NCBI GenBank assembly: GCA_015680685.1
Contig: MNCI01033409.1
Coordinates: 271,193 to 335,192, forward strand
Direction: 5' to 3'
Length of the DNA stretch: 64,000 nt
From: Gnetum montanum
Lineage: Eukaryota; Streptophyta; Gnetopsida; Gnetales; Gnetaceae
The translations under genes and the position numbers were made by a program. Below the pieces are notes generated by a model. That model was given only the letters and a program-made list of their open reading frames with translations. It did not search any database and had not been told where the DNA came from. Below, one piece after another: positions 11,621 through 22,780 of the stretch (positions are counted from its first letter, which is position 1; every line of letters starts with the position of its first letter).

Positions 11621-11689
11621 TAAAATTATTATTACAATCCACATCCATTAAATAAAATAAAAATTCATACCAAACATATTATTGTTAAG

Positions 11690-11835
11690 GGGTGTGCTAA
11701 AACCATAAAATAATTGTAATATAGATACATCCTAAGATATATAGTCTAATTATAACTTTATAACTAAGCATGAACCCATAACCTAGAGCTTTCAAATCAA
11801 GAGTCTTGCCACTAGGATAACACCTCATTATTGCT
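11690..11835 (-). repeat. tRNA-derived SINE-like repeat, copy 2
   Basis: This is the same repeat as at 11460-11620 with about one difference every six to eight bases by eye. The A-box-like word reads ATCCTAGTGGCAAGA on the minus strand and the B-box region is more decayed. A few hundred bases of unrelated AT-rich DNA separate the copies. Confidence 0.5.
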
Positions 11836-11974
11836 ACAAATTGTACCTCACATTGTACCCCATGCATGATAGCCACTCTAAGATCATAGTTCCTATTTAT
11901 GAAGCCTAACAAGGTTAGTGCACATATAACTAGCTTAGTTATATATTTATAATATATATCTATAATTTGATGCA

Positions 11975-12120
11975 CAATGAGATGTTTTCATAGTGGTAAG
12001 ACACTTGATTTGGAAGCTCTAGATCATGGGTTTGATTCTTGTTGGTAATGCTGAGTTATATAAAGTTCTAATTGGACTATATATCTTAGGGTGTACCTAT
12101 GTTTCACTTATTTTGGATTC
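11975..12120 (+). repeat. tRNA-derived SINE-like repeat, copy 3 (inverted)
   Basis: This copy lies on the opposite strand to the two preceding ones, forming an inverted pair that could fold back. ATAGTGGTAAGA (about 11990-12001) corresponds to the A box, and GGGTTTGATTC (about 12028-12038) is a B box with one C-to-T change from the GGTTCGATTC type. The shared body ends near 12120. Confidence 0.5.
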
Positions 12121-14879
12121 CAAGACCCTTTCTAATATATATATATAATTTTACTAGGAGAATCTTGCAAAAACTAAGCTAAATTTTAGTTCATCTAGTA
12201 TATTGAAAATTATTTAATTTTTCATTTTACTAGATTTAGTATATTTCATAGTAATTGTGCTTGGATCATTGTGATTTCATAATGAGAATAATGACTTACT
12301 ACAAGTTTGATAATAAATCTTGTACTATAAAATATTTCTAAATTCTCATGAATTGTTATTTTATATGCATCCTCCCCTTGCCCTTGCAAATTTTATTCCT
12401 TGTGCATTATAATATGAAGACATAAACATAGAAGTTATGAATTCGCTTGGAGCAAATATGTTGTCATTATGGATGGAAAATTATTTAGCATTACTTTTAG
12501 GCTTTTCCTAAAGCATTATGGATAGAGAATTATTTAGAGTTATCATAGGCTCCTTTTAAGCATTATGATGAAATATTATTTAATATTATTGCTCTACGAT
12601 TGGTAGTTGGCCTCTTGGCCAAAAATACTAAAATCATAAAACATAATTATCATAAATCATGCTAGACATAAAGCATTATTAAATATACTAATAAATCATT
12701 GTAAGGATCATAAGACATGGGGTAACCTTAACTCTTTAAACCCATCACACATAGCTTATACATAACACATACCAAAATAATTAGAATCAACTAAGATAGG
12801 ATGTTACATCTATCACATCCAAAATTTTACACTTAGATAAACCAAGTTAAATCACAAAAATCTTATTACTTGGACATGTAACATAATAATGCTTATGACC
12901 AAAAGGGAATAATCACATTAAGCATTATAAATCTTAATTAAAATGCATGGTAAACTAAAAATACACATTAGAGTACTTTAAGCAGCAATTTCATTAACCA
13001 TAAACTATAACTGAATCTCATAACATAACAAGTTCATAGCCTCAAAAGAGAGTTGATAATATCCAACATTACAAATTTTCAAATACATCATGGTCATCAT
13101 AATAACATAATAAAAATTTGAAAACATAAAGAAAAGTTCTAAAGATCCAGATTCATCACCATCAAGCACCTAACTTCTACTACCTAAATCTACATTCACA
13201 TATGTAGGAAGGGTTAAAAAACCTTCTAGTAGAGCTTAAAACCTTGGTGCATCTTGAACACGCTAATAGATCATATACATGTTGCACAAGAAGCCATCAT
13301 AAGATCCATGAGATTAGATACTAAAAGCTAGATCCAAAATCATGATATTCACAAAACATCAAGAGATAGGAAAATTGAGAATGAACTAGAATCAATCATC
13401 TGCAAGGGCCATTGATCTACAGAGGTCTCACCTATCTTGGATGCTGTTAGTGATCCTTAAGGACTAGTTAACTAACCTCACTTGATCTTAGATGAAAAGA
13501 GCCTTGAAGCAAACTCATATGGATTACCCATACTTTTAGTTTTGCATCATGAAAACTAGTCACATAACATTCACAAGTGATGTGAGCAAACATTGCTTAG
13601 CTAAATAGTTCCCCCATAATGCTTTTCCAATGTCATAACCTAAGTCCAATCATAGATGATGGGGATCAATAAAGGAAGCAAACCTTACCCTCCATAATGC
13701 CTACCAATTAACACTTAGATTTTGCTACTTGAGGTATGATCATAAGTGACATGGGTCAAGTTTTAGAGGTTAACCTAGACTTTCCATCCATTGATACTGT
13801 TAAAATGCACCAGCAATATGTCAAAAATGAGACATTGAAGATCAAATATGTTCCAAAGATTATGAGAACTTCATGAAATAGGAAAGATAAATAGTATTTA
13901 TAAGATGACCATAAATTGATATGTTTTACCTAATTTTGAAAGTCTTGGATGAGTTTTAATGAGTTCAAGATGACTCAGGGTTAAAGGAGACCTATTTGAG
14001 TATAAAATAAAGCTCTAGACCTTAGTTTAAGTGGTATTCTGAATAACCTTGGTAGGTGAAACATCTTAACCTACCTTGAGACATCTCCAATCTACATGAA
14101 ACACCTTTGGATGATGTTATAAGCTTTAAGGAGATGTCTCCTCCACTATAGAGATGTCTCTTTACAACTTCTAGACTTTAGAAAATGTCTCCCTAACCTC
14201 CAAGATTTCTCAATTAGTCAGAAAAAGAATGAAAATGCTGTAAAAGATTAATAAGAAGATAAAAATTCATCAAAGACTTTGAAAACAAGGATGAAAAAAA
14301 CTGGTAATAACAAAACAATGCTTGGATCATTGAAAATGCACAAGGAAGTAGAGCTTGAACAAGCTACTCTACCTTAACAAACTGAGCTACAATGAAGATT
14401 GGATTGAAACATATGAGTTAGATATCAAGGAATCTGATCACTACAAGAGAGGAAGAAATAACTGATGATCAAGAGTAATTGGTGCAATAGAAAGATGAAA
14501 ACTCACAATTAAAAATTAAGATTACAAACTCCCAGCTAATATTAAAAACTTGGCTTACAATGAATTGTTTCTAGAATCACATTCATAATAAATAGAAAAT
14601 TTTAGTAAGAGTTTGGTAAATAGAAGAAAAGATCTAATTGTCATAGGAAAAGAAATAGAAAACAACCTTGAGCAAGTTTAATAAAATGTGATATTTTTTA
14701 AAAACTCCCATCTTCTAGTTCACATCGTGTTCCACCTTCCATCAACCTATTCTTAGCAAGAAACATCAAGAAATTAGTAGCATATAATTCCAAAAGCTCA
14801 ATAAAAAAATATTAATAAAAGACAGTAATAGAAACCCAAAATGTGAATTTAAAAGAGGAATATTTTCAAAAAGGAATAC
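12121..14879. other. No gene seen; AT-rich spacer
   Basis: From about 12460 to 12590 three imperfect units of roughly 60-66 bp (attatgga..attatttag) follow one another. The word agatgtctc recurs near 14130-14190. Otherwise the sequence is non-repetitive by eye and all frames are short, so nothing supports a gene. Confidence 0.5.
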
Positions 14880-15763
14880 TAATGAACTATCAATAAGACA
14901 AACTGTGTCGACATAGCCCCATTGACGTATCCTTGTTGATGCATGCTAGGATGCATTAATGCAAGGACATCGATACTAACACAATTTTTACCTATGTAAA
15001 TTTGCACCTTGCTCATACTTACGAAACCTTTCATTTGTAGAATTAGCTGAATTCTTCTAATTTCTTCTCATGAGAGTTAGAATATTTTTTTCTCTAAGCA
15101 CCAACAACATGGATTAAAGAGATTGTATGAAATTTTATTTTAAGTACATATGTACTTAGAAACATTTTCATGGATGACAATAACATCAAGATTTCCTTTA
15201 TATATTGTAGCATTTAGATTAGCATAATTCTACTTTTTAGCACTTTACATGCAATTTAGATTCCTATTCTCAAGTAGTTAATATTATTGTTCATAAGAAA
15301 CATAAGTATGATCACTTTGAGCATAATATATTAACGCTTAGTAATCCCAGTGGTAGATACTTCGTGAGCCCAAAAGTATATACTTGATAACCCAGCAATG
15401 CTAACATAGGTTTAGGATGTGTATGACAAGTGGAAACGCATATGTTACATTAGGATAGTTAGTTAATAAAGAAATTAGTTAGCTACTTAATTTAATCATT
15501 AAATATTGATTCATTTAATCATTTAGTAACCAAGAGATAAATAATAAAAAATATAAAAATAGATATCTTATGCCTTAACCACACTTAATTATATGCATAG
15601 ATTAACACAAGTGTGGACTGGGAAGATAATGACTTACAACTACATAATTCACCATTTAGGAATATTAGCCACACAGGTAAATAAATCCATGGAATTCAAC
15701 CAGATCATGTGTGAACACTTGTGATTCGTATGGTTTGGTGTAGGGACTATCCACTACTCATCA
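14880..15763 (+). repeat. P 5' LTR
   Basis: This 884 bp LTR runs from TAATGAAC (TGATGAAC in its partner) to CTCATCA. Long stretches recur in the 3' LTR, for example taatattattgttcataag and ggaattcaa, with differences at roughly one base in six or seven by eye, so the insertion is old. The outer 5 bp, AATAC, are the candidate target duplication. Confidence 0.85.
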
Positions 15764-15783
15764 TTGGTGTTGTTTCTAGGGAC
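15764..15783 (+). promoter_or_regulatory. P primer-binding site (tRNA-Asp type)
   Basis: Directly after the LTR, TTGGTGTTGTTTCTAGGGAC matches the complement of the 3' end of plant tRNA-Asp (tggcgccgttgccgggga) except for changes that are mostly C-to-T or G-to-A. The same site is better preserved in E1 (42739-42756) and E2 (56385-56402). Confidence 0.7.
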
Positions 15784-16695
15784 TTAGTTTAACTAAGTAA
15801 GCTAAGTATTATTAAATAATGAATCCATATAAAATCATTGTAAGGAAAATGTAACAAGTCATCTTTCATACAAAATAATAATAATAAAATTCTATCAAGG
15901 AACACTTTATACACATTACTAGGATGGCTTCTTCTCACAAGAATAAATCTCCACCATATGTTAATAACTTTAATCAATAGCAAGATAGGACTAAAAGGAT
16001 TACCAATAAGAAACCTCAATAGCTAAAAATTGTCTATGCACATCTAGATATCTATTATCAAGATTTCACCTTAATTCTTCATGAAGATGAATAGTTGCAC
16101 TAGAGGGATATGGAGGTTAACATTCTATTACCTCCTAATCAATATGTTCTCATCATGCTTATGGTCAATCTCATAAATCTAGAAATTAAATCATCAAGCC
16201 TAGAGTATGTAGTAATAGACCACAACTCTAAAGACTATTATCCCTTTGAAGTTCAACTCAAAAAAGATCAATGCATGAAGATACATTATGAAGCCTCTAA
16301 GGGCAAAAGGATCCTAACACCATTATTTCTAAAATCATAGAAAGAGGATCCTAATTTCTTCTCAAGGTTATCTTAGTATACAAATTCTCCTCCTTTTGTT
16401 AAGAATGATATCCTTCACCAATGGTTGAAATCAAACTTAGAGAATAATCAAGGTGAGGGGAGGACAAAGTCCAAGATCCAAAGAACATCAAGGCAAAGAC
16501 CTCCTAGCTACTCATCCAAGGAAAAGTAGAAAGCAAAAGAGAAGGAGAAAGAACAAGCAAAGGACCATAAGAGAAAAACTAGTAGACATTGTTCTTATAG
16601 TCCTCCACCTTCACCATCCTCCTCCTCATCAAACTCTAATAGGAGGAGTCATGGACAACATAGAAGGAGGAGTGATTAGAATTGAGATGGAGATG

Positions 16696-16700
16696 ATAGG
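16696..16700 (+). repeat. N target-site duplication, left (ATAGG)
   Basis: ATAGG abuts the first base of N's left LTR and recurs immediately after its right LTR at 20510-20514. Both copies lie in P's gag. Confidence 0.85.
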
Positions 16701-17263
16701 TATGAAATCCTATCCCCAAATGTCATGGAAAACATCAACTACACGTTATATTAGACATTATTCAAAAGAAGACAATATATCAAATGTGAAATATATATAA
16801 GATTCAACATTATACGTAAAGGAACTAATAAGGAAAATGTAGAAACAAAAAGAAAAAGAATGCTTTATTGATATGGGATAGTGTATCTGAATCATGCTCT
16901 AAGAGTGTTCCTTCGGGTTTTTCTTCCTTTGGCATCTATCTCCTTAGAGGCAATTTAGCACTGTTACCATGGTTAGAACTATAACTTGGCTAGAAGGAAT
17001 GACTAGTCCTTCACCTAACTCCTGTGACTTACTTGTACTAGCTCCACCACTCCATGATAGCACGACCTCTAAGCTTGGGTATAGATGCCTTTGGTCAAAA
17101 CCCCAAAGGTTACCTTAAGAGACATGTTCACTATTACAATGTGCCCTTTCAAGTCTCAGTTACAACTACCCTTTTGGGTCTTGTTATGATAACGCTAATA
17201 CTTGTTATGAAGAGGCATTATTTTTCTTATGTAGAAACATCATTTGGGAAAGGGAACATGACA
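16701..17263 (-). repeat. N 3' LTR
   Basis: The LTR runs from TATGAAATCC to GGGAACATGACA on the + strand and corresponds to TGTGACATCC..GGGGACACGACA at the other end. On the minus strand it carries an AATAAAG signal (complement of ctttatt, about 16863). Confidence 0.85.
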
Positions 17264-17719
17264 ATATACCTTCCTTGGATTTCATTCATCCTTGAAAAAG
17301 TCCATGTTCATTATCTTTTTCTAGCACCAATACTTCTGTAATGCTTCTATGCTTCAATAATTTGATTTTTTCTTTGAACTTGAAGTTGTTTCTTGCTTAT
17401 TTTGCAAAAAAAAAAAAAATATGCGAGAAGAATATATGAAAAATTAAATATTACTTTCTTAATGCTTACTTTATTTTCCAAGATAATGACAAGAGGTGAA
17501 TTAAAGGTCTACCAACCATCAATCACCAGTCCTAGCTAGGGTTACACAAAATGTGACTCGAACCTAGTTACCTAAGTGAAGGTAGAGGAAATTCTTTATT
17601 CCCAACTTTCATTACCTTATATATTTTACTTATATAATTAAAATATAAATTAAATAATAAATAAAATAATAATATTTTTCAAATAAAAGGAAGTATGAGA
17701 TACGTCCTAATCTTAATCA
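17264..17719 (-). other. N interior, 3' non-coding part
   Basis: The sequence between the LTR and the nuclease gene matches copy 1 (3321-3789) in reverse. A purine-rich stretch at 17264-17285 on the minus strand is the likely polypurine tract, and a run of 13 A lies at about 17407-17419. No reading frame of interest is present. Confidence 0.6.
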
Positions 17720-18866
17720 ACCTTATGAATTGATGGACGTAATTGTAATTCTACCATAAGTGGTATATGATCGAATGGTCTTATTCAGGATGGAAAGGTT
17801 TGATCTTGATTCTTCTCAACTTATTCTTTAGAAAATAACTCTAGTAACTTAGTAACTTTGAAGACTCAGACATCGTACCAAATATAATCCAGGCTCTCAA
17901 TGAAGAATGTTGTTGATCCATCCTCATTAATCATTGTAGGGTAATTGGTAAACTATGGTTGTTGATGAGTAATATCCATTAACATAATCTATTCTTGAAT
18001 TCTAGAATCTTATTTATCTATTGAAGATTCAAAGTAGAATATGCAATGGCCAATGGAATTACATGTTGAATTGATGGAAACATCTTCTTCAAATTAGGTT
18101 CTTCTTCTAAGGATTCTTTGACACATCCATATTTTAAGAATTAATAGACACCACTTCCAACGTTTGCATTGAAGTTTCCACAAAGAATAAATGGAATTGG
18201 ATCAATATAATTTAGGAATAACTTATTCTTCAAACGTTTTTTCTATTTGCTTAATCAAGTATGCTCCTTGAGATAGTCTAAATTTTGAACATGTTGATTT
18301 GGCAATTAAATGTGTGTTAACCATGCATACACATATTCCTAATTGATGGAATTTTAGAATCAATGTCAGGGCTATGTGATTTTTCCAAAATCTTAATTGT
18401 TCTTTTTTTTCCATGGTTTGAAATTCTGGAATTTTGAAAATCATATTTTCTAAACTTCATTCGAATCTTTATACTAATTCAAACTTAGCTTCTTTATAAA
18501 AGATTGCACAACCATCCATCTTGTGATTTTTGCAGTAGGCTACTTTGTATGGCTCAAAAGAAGAACTTTCACAAGAACCTTTTACCTTGTAAATACCATT
18601 GTATCCCATCTTTCTCAAGTCTGGTTGGAATTGGTATAGAAGCTTCCATGGAAAAAATTCTTGTAAACATAAAACATCAACATCCAAATCTTGTAACTTT
18701 GCTAAGATGTGTGGGTATTGATATTCATGTCAATCCAGGGCTCATGGTGGACATAGCAGATGTTTTTTTTTTCACTTGCTAGCAATCTTGTAAGCACATT
18801 ATATGTTGCAACTTTCATTCTAATTATTGGATTCTTATTTGCATCATTTCTCTTCATGGGTATCAT
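17720..18866 (-). pseudogene. CCR4-type deadenylase-like pseudogene, copy 3 (within N)
   Basis: This is the best-preserved of three copies of an EEP-fold nuclease gene resembling CCR4 poly(A) deadenylases, which shorten mRNA tails. From the ATG at 18866 it reads KVATYNVL (first EEP strand), DVDVLCLQEF with the Mg-binding Glu (about 18690-18660), GYNGIYK, KMDGCAIFYKEAKFELV, NIALTLIL, MVNTHLIAKS (about 18310), CGNFN where GDFN is expected (about 18170), LDYIWYDV (about 17885) and a DHSII remnant of the SDH motif (about 17770). Stops and frameshifts occur between blocks, and the GDFN Asp reads Asn. The span of roughly 1.1 kb contains the whole EEP domain without introns. A leucine-rich-repeat region, present in animal and yeast CCR4, is absent. 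Confidence 0.8.
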
Positions 18867-19935
18867 ACACCTTGTTGATAGGAGCTGCAGGTGGTGGCAT
18901 GTGATGCACTATGGTCGCCTACACATGTTTTGAAGGGCAACGATCTTCCCATAAGGGTTGTGTTACCTTGATAAGACTAGCATGGCCTACAAGGCTTGTG
19001 TGGCTCATGCTAGGCTTGCATGATCCTTGTAGGTTGATGCGACTTGTGGATTTTTAAAAATATTTTATTTTATTTTTTTTGAAAGGGAGAGGGGTTGGAG
19101 TTTGAACCCATAATCTCCTACCTAAAAGAATTTTTAAATGTTTTCTTTTTTTTCTTAACTTATTATTATTATTTTATTCCACCTTCCTTTATGGTTGACG
19201 TGGTGGTTCGGCCAATTACAGGGTGGAGGTTTGGGTTTAGGTAAACAACAATTCTGGATTTAATTCTCAACCCTAAAATTTTAATCTTTCTTTTAAATAA
19301 ATAATAATTTAATATTATTTTAATGCACACATAATAAGAAACTTAAAACCACGATGTCTTTCAAATTGTAAGCTTGATCGAGTTGAAATTTGTATCGTTG
19401 GAATTGTCTCAATGAACATTATGCATTAAACATAATCTTGGGGTTCAAAAATGAAGTTGAATTTTCAATATTTTAAAAGCTCTACTATCTTATTCTACCA
19501 AAATGACATTACCAAGTTGACATATGGAAGACATCATAACTTATAAATGACTCTAAGTTGCTTAGAATAATGAGTTTTAATAAACAAGATCAATTCAAGT
19601 TATGGTTACTAATTTTTTGGAAGAAACCTAACAATAACTGTAATTAATATTTATAGTATTAAGATTGATAAGAATTACCTGGACTAGTGCATCCTTGTCT
19701 TACCAACATCTCTTGCCATTGATGAATCTTGATGAGGCGTAGTTACATCTTCACCAATCAATGATATTCATGAAAGAATTTTTGTTGGTTGTGGAATATC
19801 TTAAACATATGGTGCATTTGGTGATGATCAATGATTTTCCCTATGTCATAGCTTCATGGTTCATCATCAGAATTACGTTGTAGTTGGCCCATGGTTTTGA
19901 ATGGCCCTTGTGTCATGGTTTGCTTTGATATTAAT
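18867..19935 (-). other. N interior, 5' non-coding leader
   Basis: About 1.07 kb lies between the primer site and the nuclease gene and contains no frame of note. It does not align with the sequence upstream of gene copies 1 and 2, where the 5S-like stretch lies, so the N family exists in at least two forms with different 5' parts. A gaaagggagaggggttgg purine run lies near 19080. Confidence 0.5.
19922..19933 (-). promoter_or_regulatory. N primer-binding site (initiator Met tRNA type)
   Basis: The minus strand immediately inside the right LTR reads AATATCAAAGC, differing from GGTATCAGAGC only by G-to-A changes. It fixes the element's orientation. Confidence 0.65.
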
Positions 19936-20509
19936 TGTGACATCCTATCCCTAAATGTCATGGAAAACGTCAAATATATGTTATATTAGACATTATGCGG
20001 AAGAAGATAATATACCAAACATCAAATATATGTAATATTCAACATTATACGTAAAGGAAATAACAAGGAAAATGTAGAAAGAGAAAGAAAAATGCTTTAT
20101 TGATAAGGAATAGTGTATCCGAATCATGATCTGAGAGTGTTCCTTGGGGTTTTTCTTCCTTTGGTAGCTATCCCTTTAGAGGCAATCCAGCACTGCCACC
20201 ACGGTTAGGCTTATAACCCAGTCAGGAAGGATAGCCAGTCCACTTCTTATCCTACTTCACTCAACTTCCATTACTTGCCTATACTAGCTCCACCACTCCA
20301 TGCTGGCACAACCTCTAAGCTCGATTATAAATGCCTTCGTTGAAACTCCTAAAGGTTACCTCAAGAGAAATGTCCATTATTATAATGTACCATTTTGGAT
20401 CTCAATTATAACTATCCTTTTAGGTCTTGTTATCATAACACTAAAACTTGCTATGAAGAGGCACCATCTTTGTTATGTAGAAACATCATTTGGAAATGGG
20501 GACACGACA
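19936..20509 (-). repeat. N 5' LTR
   Basis: This 574 bp LTR runs TGTGACATCC to GGGGACACGACA and is clearly homologous to 16701-17263. It is followed by the second ATAGG. Open frames crossing its right border into gag are chance fusions. Confidence 0.85.
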
Positions 20510-22160
20510 ATAGGGAATCCCATCGTGATGATAGGAATTGAGAGAATAGGGAACCACAAGAGGGGGAAGAGAATTACTAGGAGAGGATGCACAACAAGTC
20601 TTATCATAGGAGACATGATCATGATAGGGACCACCATGAATACAATGATTATGATGAACCATTGATAGCTACTAGAAATATGCTTAATATTTTGGAAGTA
20701 GTTCAAATTCCCACTAAGCATTAGAAGGATAATAAGATTAAAAAGCTTAATAAGAAAAATATTCCTAAATTTGAAGGAGATATAATGTTGACCCTCAACA
20801 CCATTTACAAGATTTCCATGATGCTTGTGCCTTACAAAACATTGAGAACAAGTGGCATAATCTCAAATTATTCCCATGGACACTCATCAAGGAAGCTAAA
20901 AGTCGATACCGATCATGGAACTAGAATCCATATGTAGATGGAGTACAATGTTGGAGCTGTTTAATGACAAGTATCAAATGTATTCCAAAGTGTTCAATTT
21001 GAGGAAACAAATCCAAGGATGGAAGCAAGACAATCACAAATCCTTGGATCCAACCTTGGGTAGGTACTAATCCCTCTTACACTAATTCCTAGACTGTGGA
21101 TTTTCTTAAAGGGAGTCGCTTCATCACATGATAAATGGGCTCCACAACAAAACCAAAGAAAATATTGGGGTCTATGCCCAAGGGATATTTTCTATAATGA
21201 AAGTCCATCAAATCCAAAGGCTGATTGATCATGTGGAGAAAGAAGAAGAGCTAAAAAATGGAAAAGTACATAGGAGTATAGCAAGGTCCCCTCCATTCAC
21301 AAAAGAGAGGTACATTTCTATGATTTAGAGGAGGAAGCACCACTAGATGAAGTGGTGTAAAAGAAAATCTTTCTGATCTAGAAATATGTTACTGAAATAT
21401 CAGCTAAGATGAATAAAATGTGGAACTCCTTTGATGATTGCTCTTAAAATTGTGTAGCAGAACATGAAGCATGGATATAAAGATAGAGATAGAAGGAGAC
21501 AAAAAGATACAGGCAAGGATCACTATCAAGAAAAAGATAAGGCTATGGTAGTTGATAAGATTGCAAGTTCATAAACAAATAAATATGAATGTGAAATTTA
21601 CCAATATGAACATCCCAAGGAATGTTCCCCTGTAGTGTCATATATGCAAGAATTTAGGGTGTACACATTAAATTTGAAATTGGCAAAAAAGCAACCACCC
21701 AAGAGATTTCCTTATCCACAAGGTAATTATAGGCAAAAATTACACCCAACATAGTATTATTCAAGTGGAATGCCACCTTAACCTCATGAGTAGTATCAGC
21801 AATGTCAAAACCCATAGTTGTAAAGGATGCCATCACAATGGTAGTAATATTCTTATCGATAGCTGGATCCTTATGGATATTATGTTCAACAATATATATC
21901 TCCTAGTAACTCTACAAGCAATACTCATTTCTTTCATCATTACTATCCTCAAGAATATCACCAAACCCCCACTCTATGAGCTAAATCTCCTTTCGCTTAT
22001 CCTTCTCCTTATCAATCCACTTACCTTGCATCTTCTAACACTACTCCCTTGCCCCTTGCACCACCTATGCAAGGGAAAATTCCACCATACCCACAACAAT
22101 GAAATGCCACAAGGTCTATGAACTTATATATGCATGACCATATGAGTGGGTTTGAGCATA

Positions 22161-22780
22161 AGTCTTAAAATAGGGTTTTCTTGAGGCCTAATAGTCCACA
22201 AAAACCCTAGTAGACATATGTGACTACTAACCATACATTAACTACTTTCAAAATTACCCTCGAGCCTCCTTCAAACCAAACATCCTCTAATGTTCATATG
22301 GTCATGTTGACCCATATGATCATAGATTGGATCAAGGTAGGACACCTTCTCAAGAAATGACATGATCTTGGAAGTCTTTTAATCTATTTGTAAATTGTAG
22401 AAAATAATCCTTGCAAGGCTTTACTAGATTTGGGTACTGGGTGAAGTTAATTTCTCATAAGATGTATAAGACCTAAAACCTACCTCTAGTCAAGAAATGA
22501 AACATTAAGTTAGAGCTTGTAGATTAGTCCATCATTGTTCCTTTACAATTGATGAAGAATATTGTGACCACCATCTATGGTTGGTCATATCTAGTAGATT
22601 TCTTGGTGATCCACATGGATAATTATAAAAGGAAATTTCCTATAATCATGGGAAGGTCTTGGCTTAGTATAATTAATGCCAAGATGAGGATCAAAGACCT
22701 CTCCTTAGAAATCTTCATGAAAAATGAATTTGAAAAGTTAGAGAAAAAGTGAGTTCCATGCATCGCATACATTGACACAA
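22161..22780 (+). pseudogene. P aspartic protease region
   Basis: This region corresponds to the retropepsin part of the E2 polyprotein. The active-site block reads ALLDLGTG (about 22410-22433), where E2 has ALLDSGSG; the Ser of the D-S-G triad is replaced by Leu and stops follow. Further on, PIIMGRSWLSIINAKMRIKD (about 22640-22700) matches the E2 block at 53300-53383. The frame is otherwise broken by stops. Confidence 0.7.

Larger units (their letters stand above)
16701..20509 (-). mobile_element. N: LTR retrotransposon carrying a CCR4-like gene
   Basis: This 3.8 kb element lies inside P's gag with a perfect ATAGG duplication. LTRs are 16701-17263 and 19936-20509. Orientation is minus: next to the right LTR, 19922-19933 read on the minus strand gives TTAATATCAAAGC, which is the initiator-Met-tRNA primer site TTGGTATCAGAGC with G-to-A changes. 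Next to the left LTR the minus strand has a purine-rich AAGGAAGG stretch. The interior holds no gag or pol that I can detect; its only coding content is an EEP nuclease gene in the element's own orientation. It therefore looks like a non-autonomous element that captured a cellular gene. A second N-family LTR is at 3790-4362. Confidence 0.8.
15924..22160 (+). pseudogene. P gag (interrupted by N at 16701-20514)
   Basis: This is the gag region of an Athila-type element, broken by stops and split by the N insertion. The start ATG at 15924 (MASSHKNKSPP) is the best candidate. Before the insertion, VYAHLDIYYQDF and EYVVIDHNSKDYYP blocks align with the E2 gag, then a basic KEKEKEQ..SPPPSPSSSSS stretch. 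After it, a charged HDHDRDHHEYNDYDEP run, ELFNDKYQMYSK (shifted) and a LHHMINGLHNKTKENIGVYAQG block (21120-21185) give the capsid-like domain. A proline/histidine-rich tail, readable near 21765-22121 in another frame, ends the region. The insertion point separates gag blocks that are contiguous in E2, which independently confirms that N is an insertion. Confidence 0.8.

Noticed and set aside
17407-17419. Poly(A) run next to the nuclease gene as evidence of LINE-mediated retroposition
   Set aside because: The run lies on the + strand, i.e. poly(T) relative to the gene, and the gene sits inside an LTR element with its own target duplication.
18504-18782. + strand frame of 92 codons
   Set aside because: It is antisense to the recognisable EEP nuclease blocks on the minus strand.
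20300-20665. Open frame of 121 codons
   Set aside because: It starts inside N's LTR and crosses the insertion border into P's gag. The matching frame at 17054-17341 is likewise LTR sequence.
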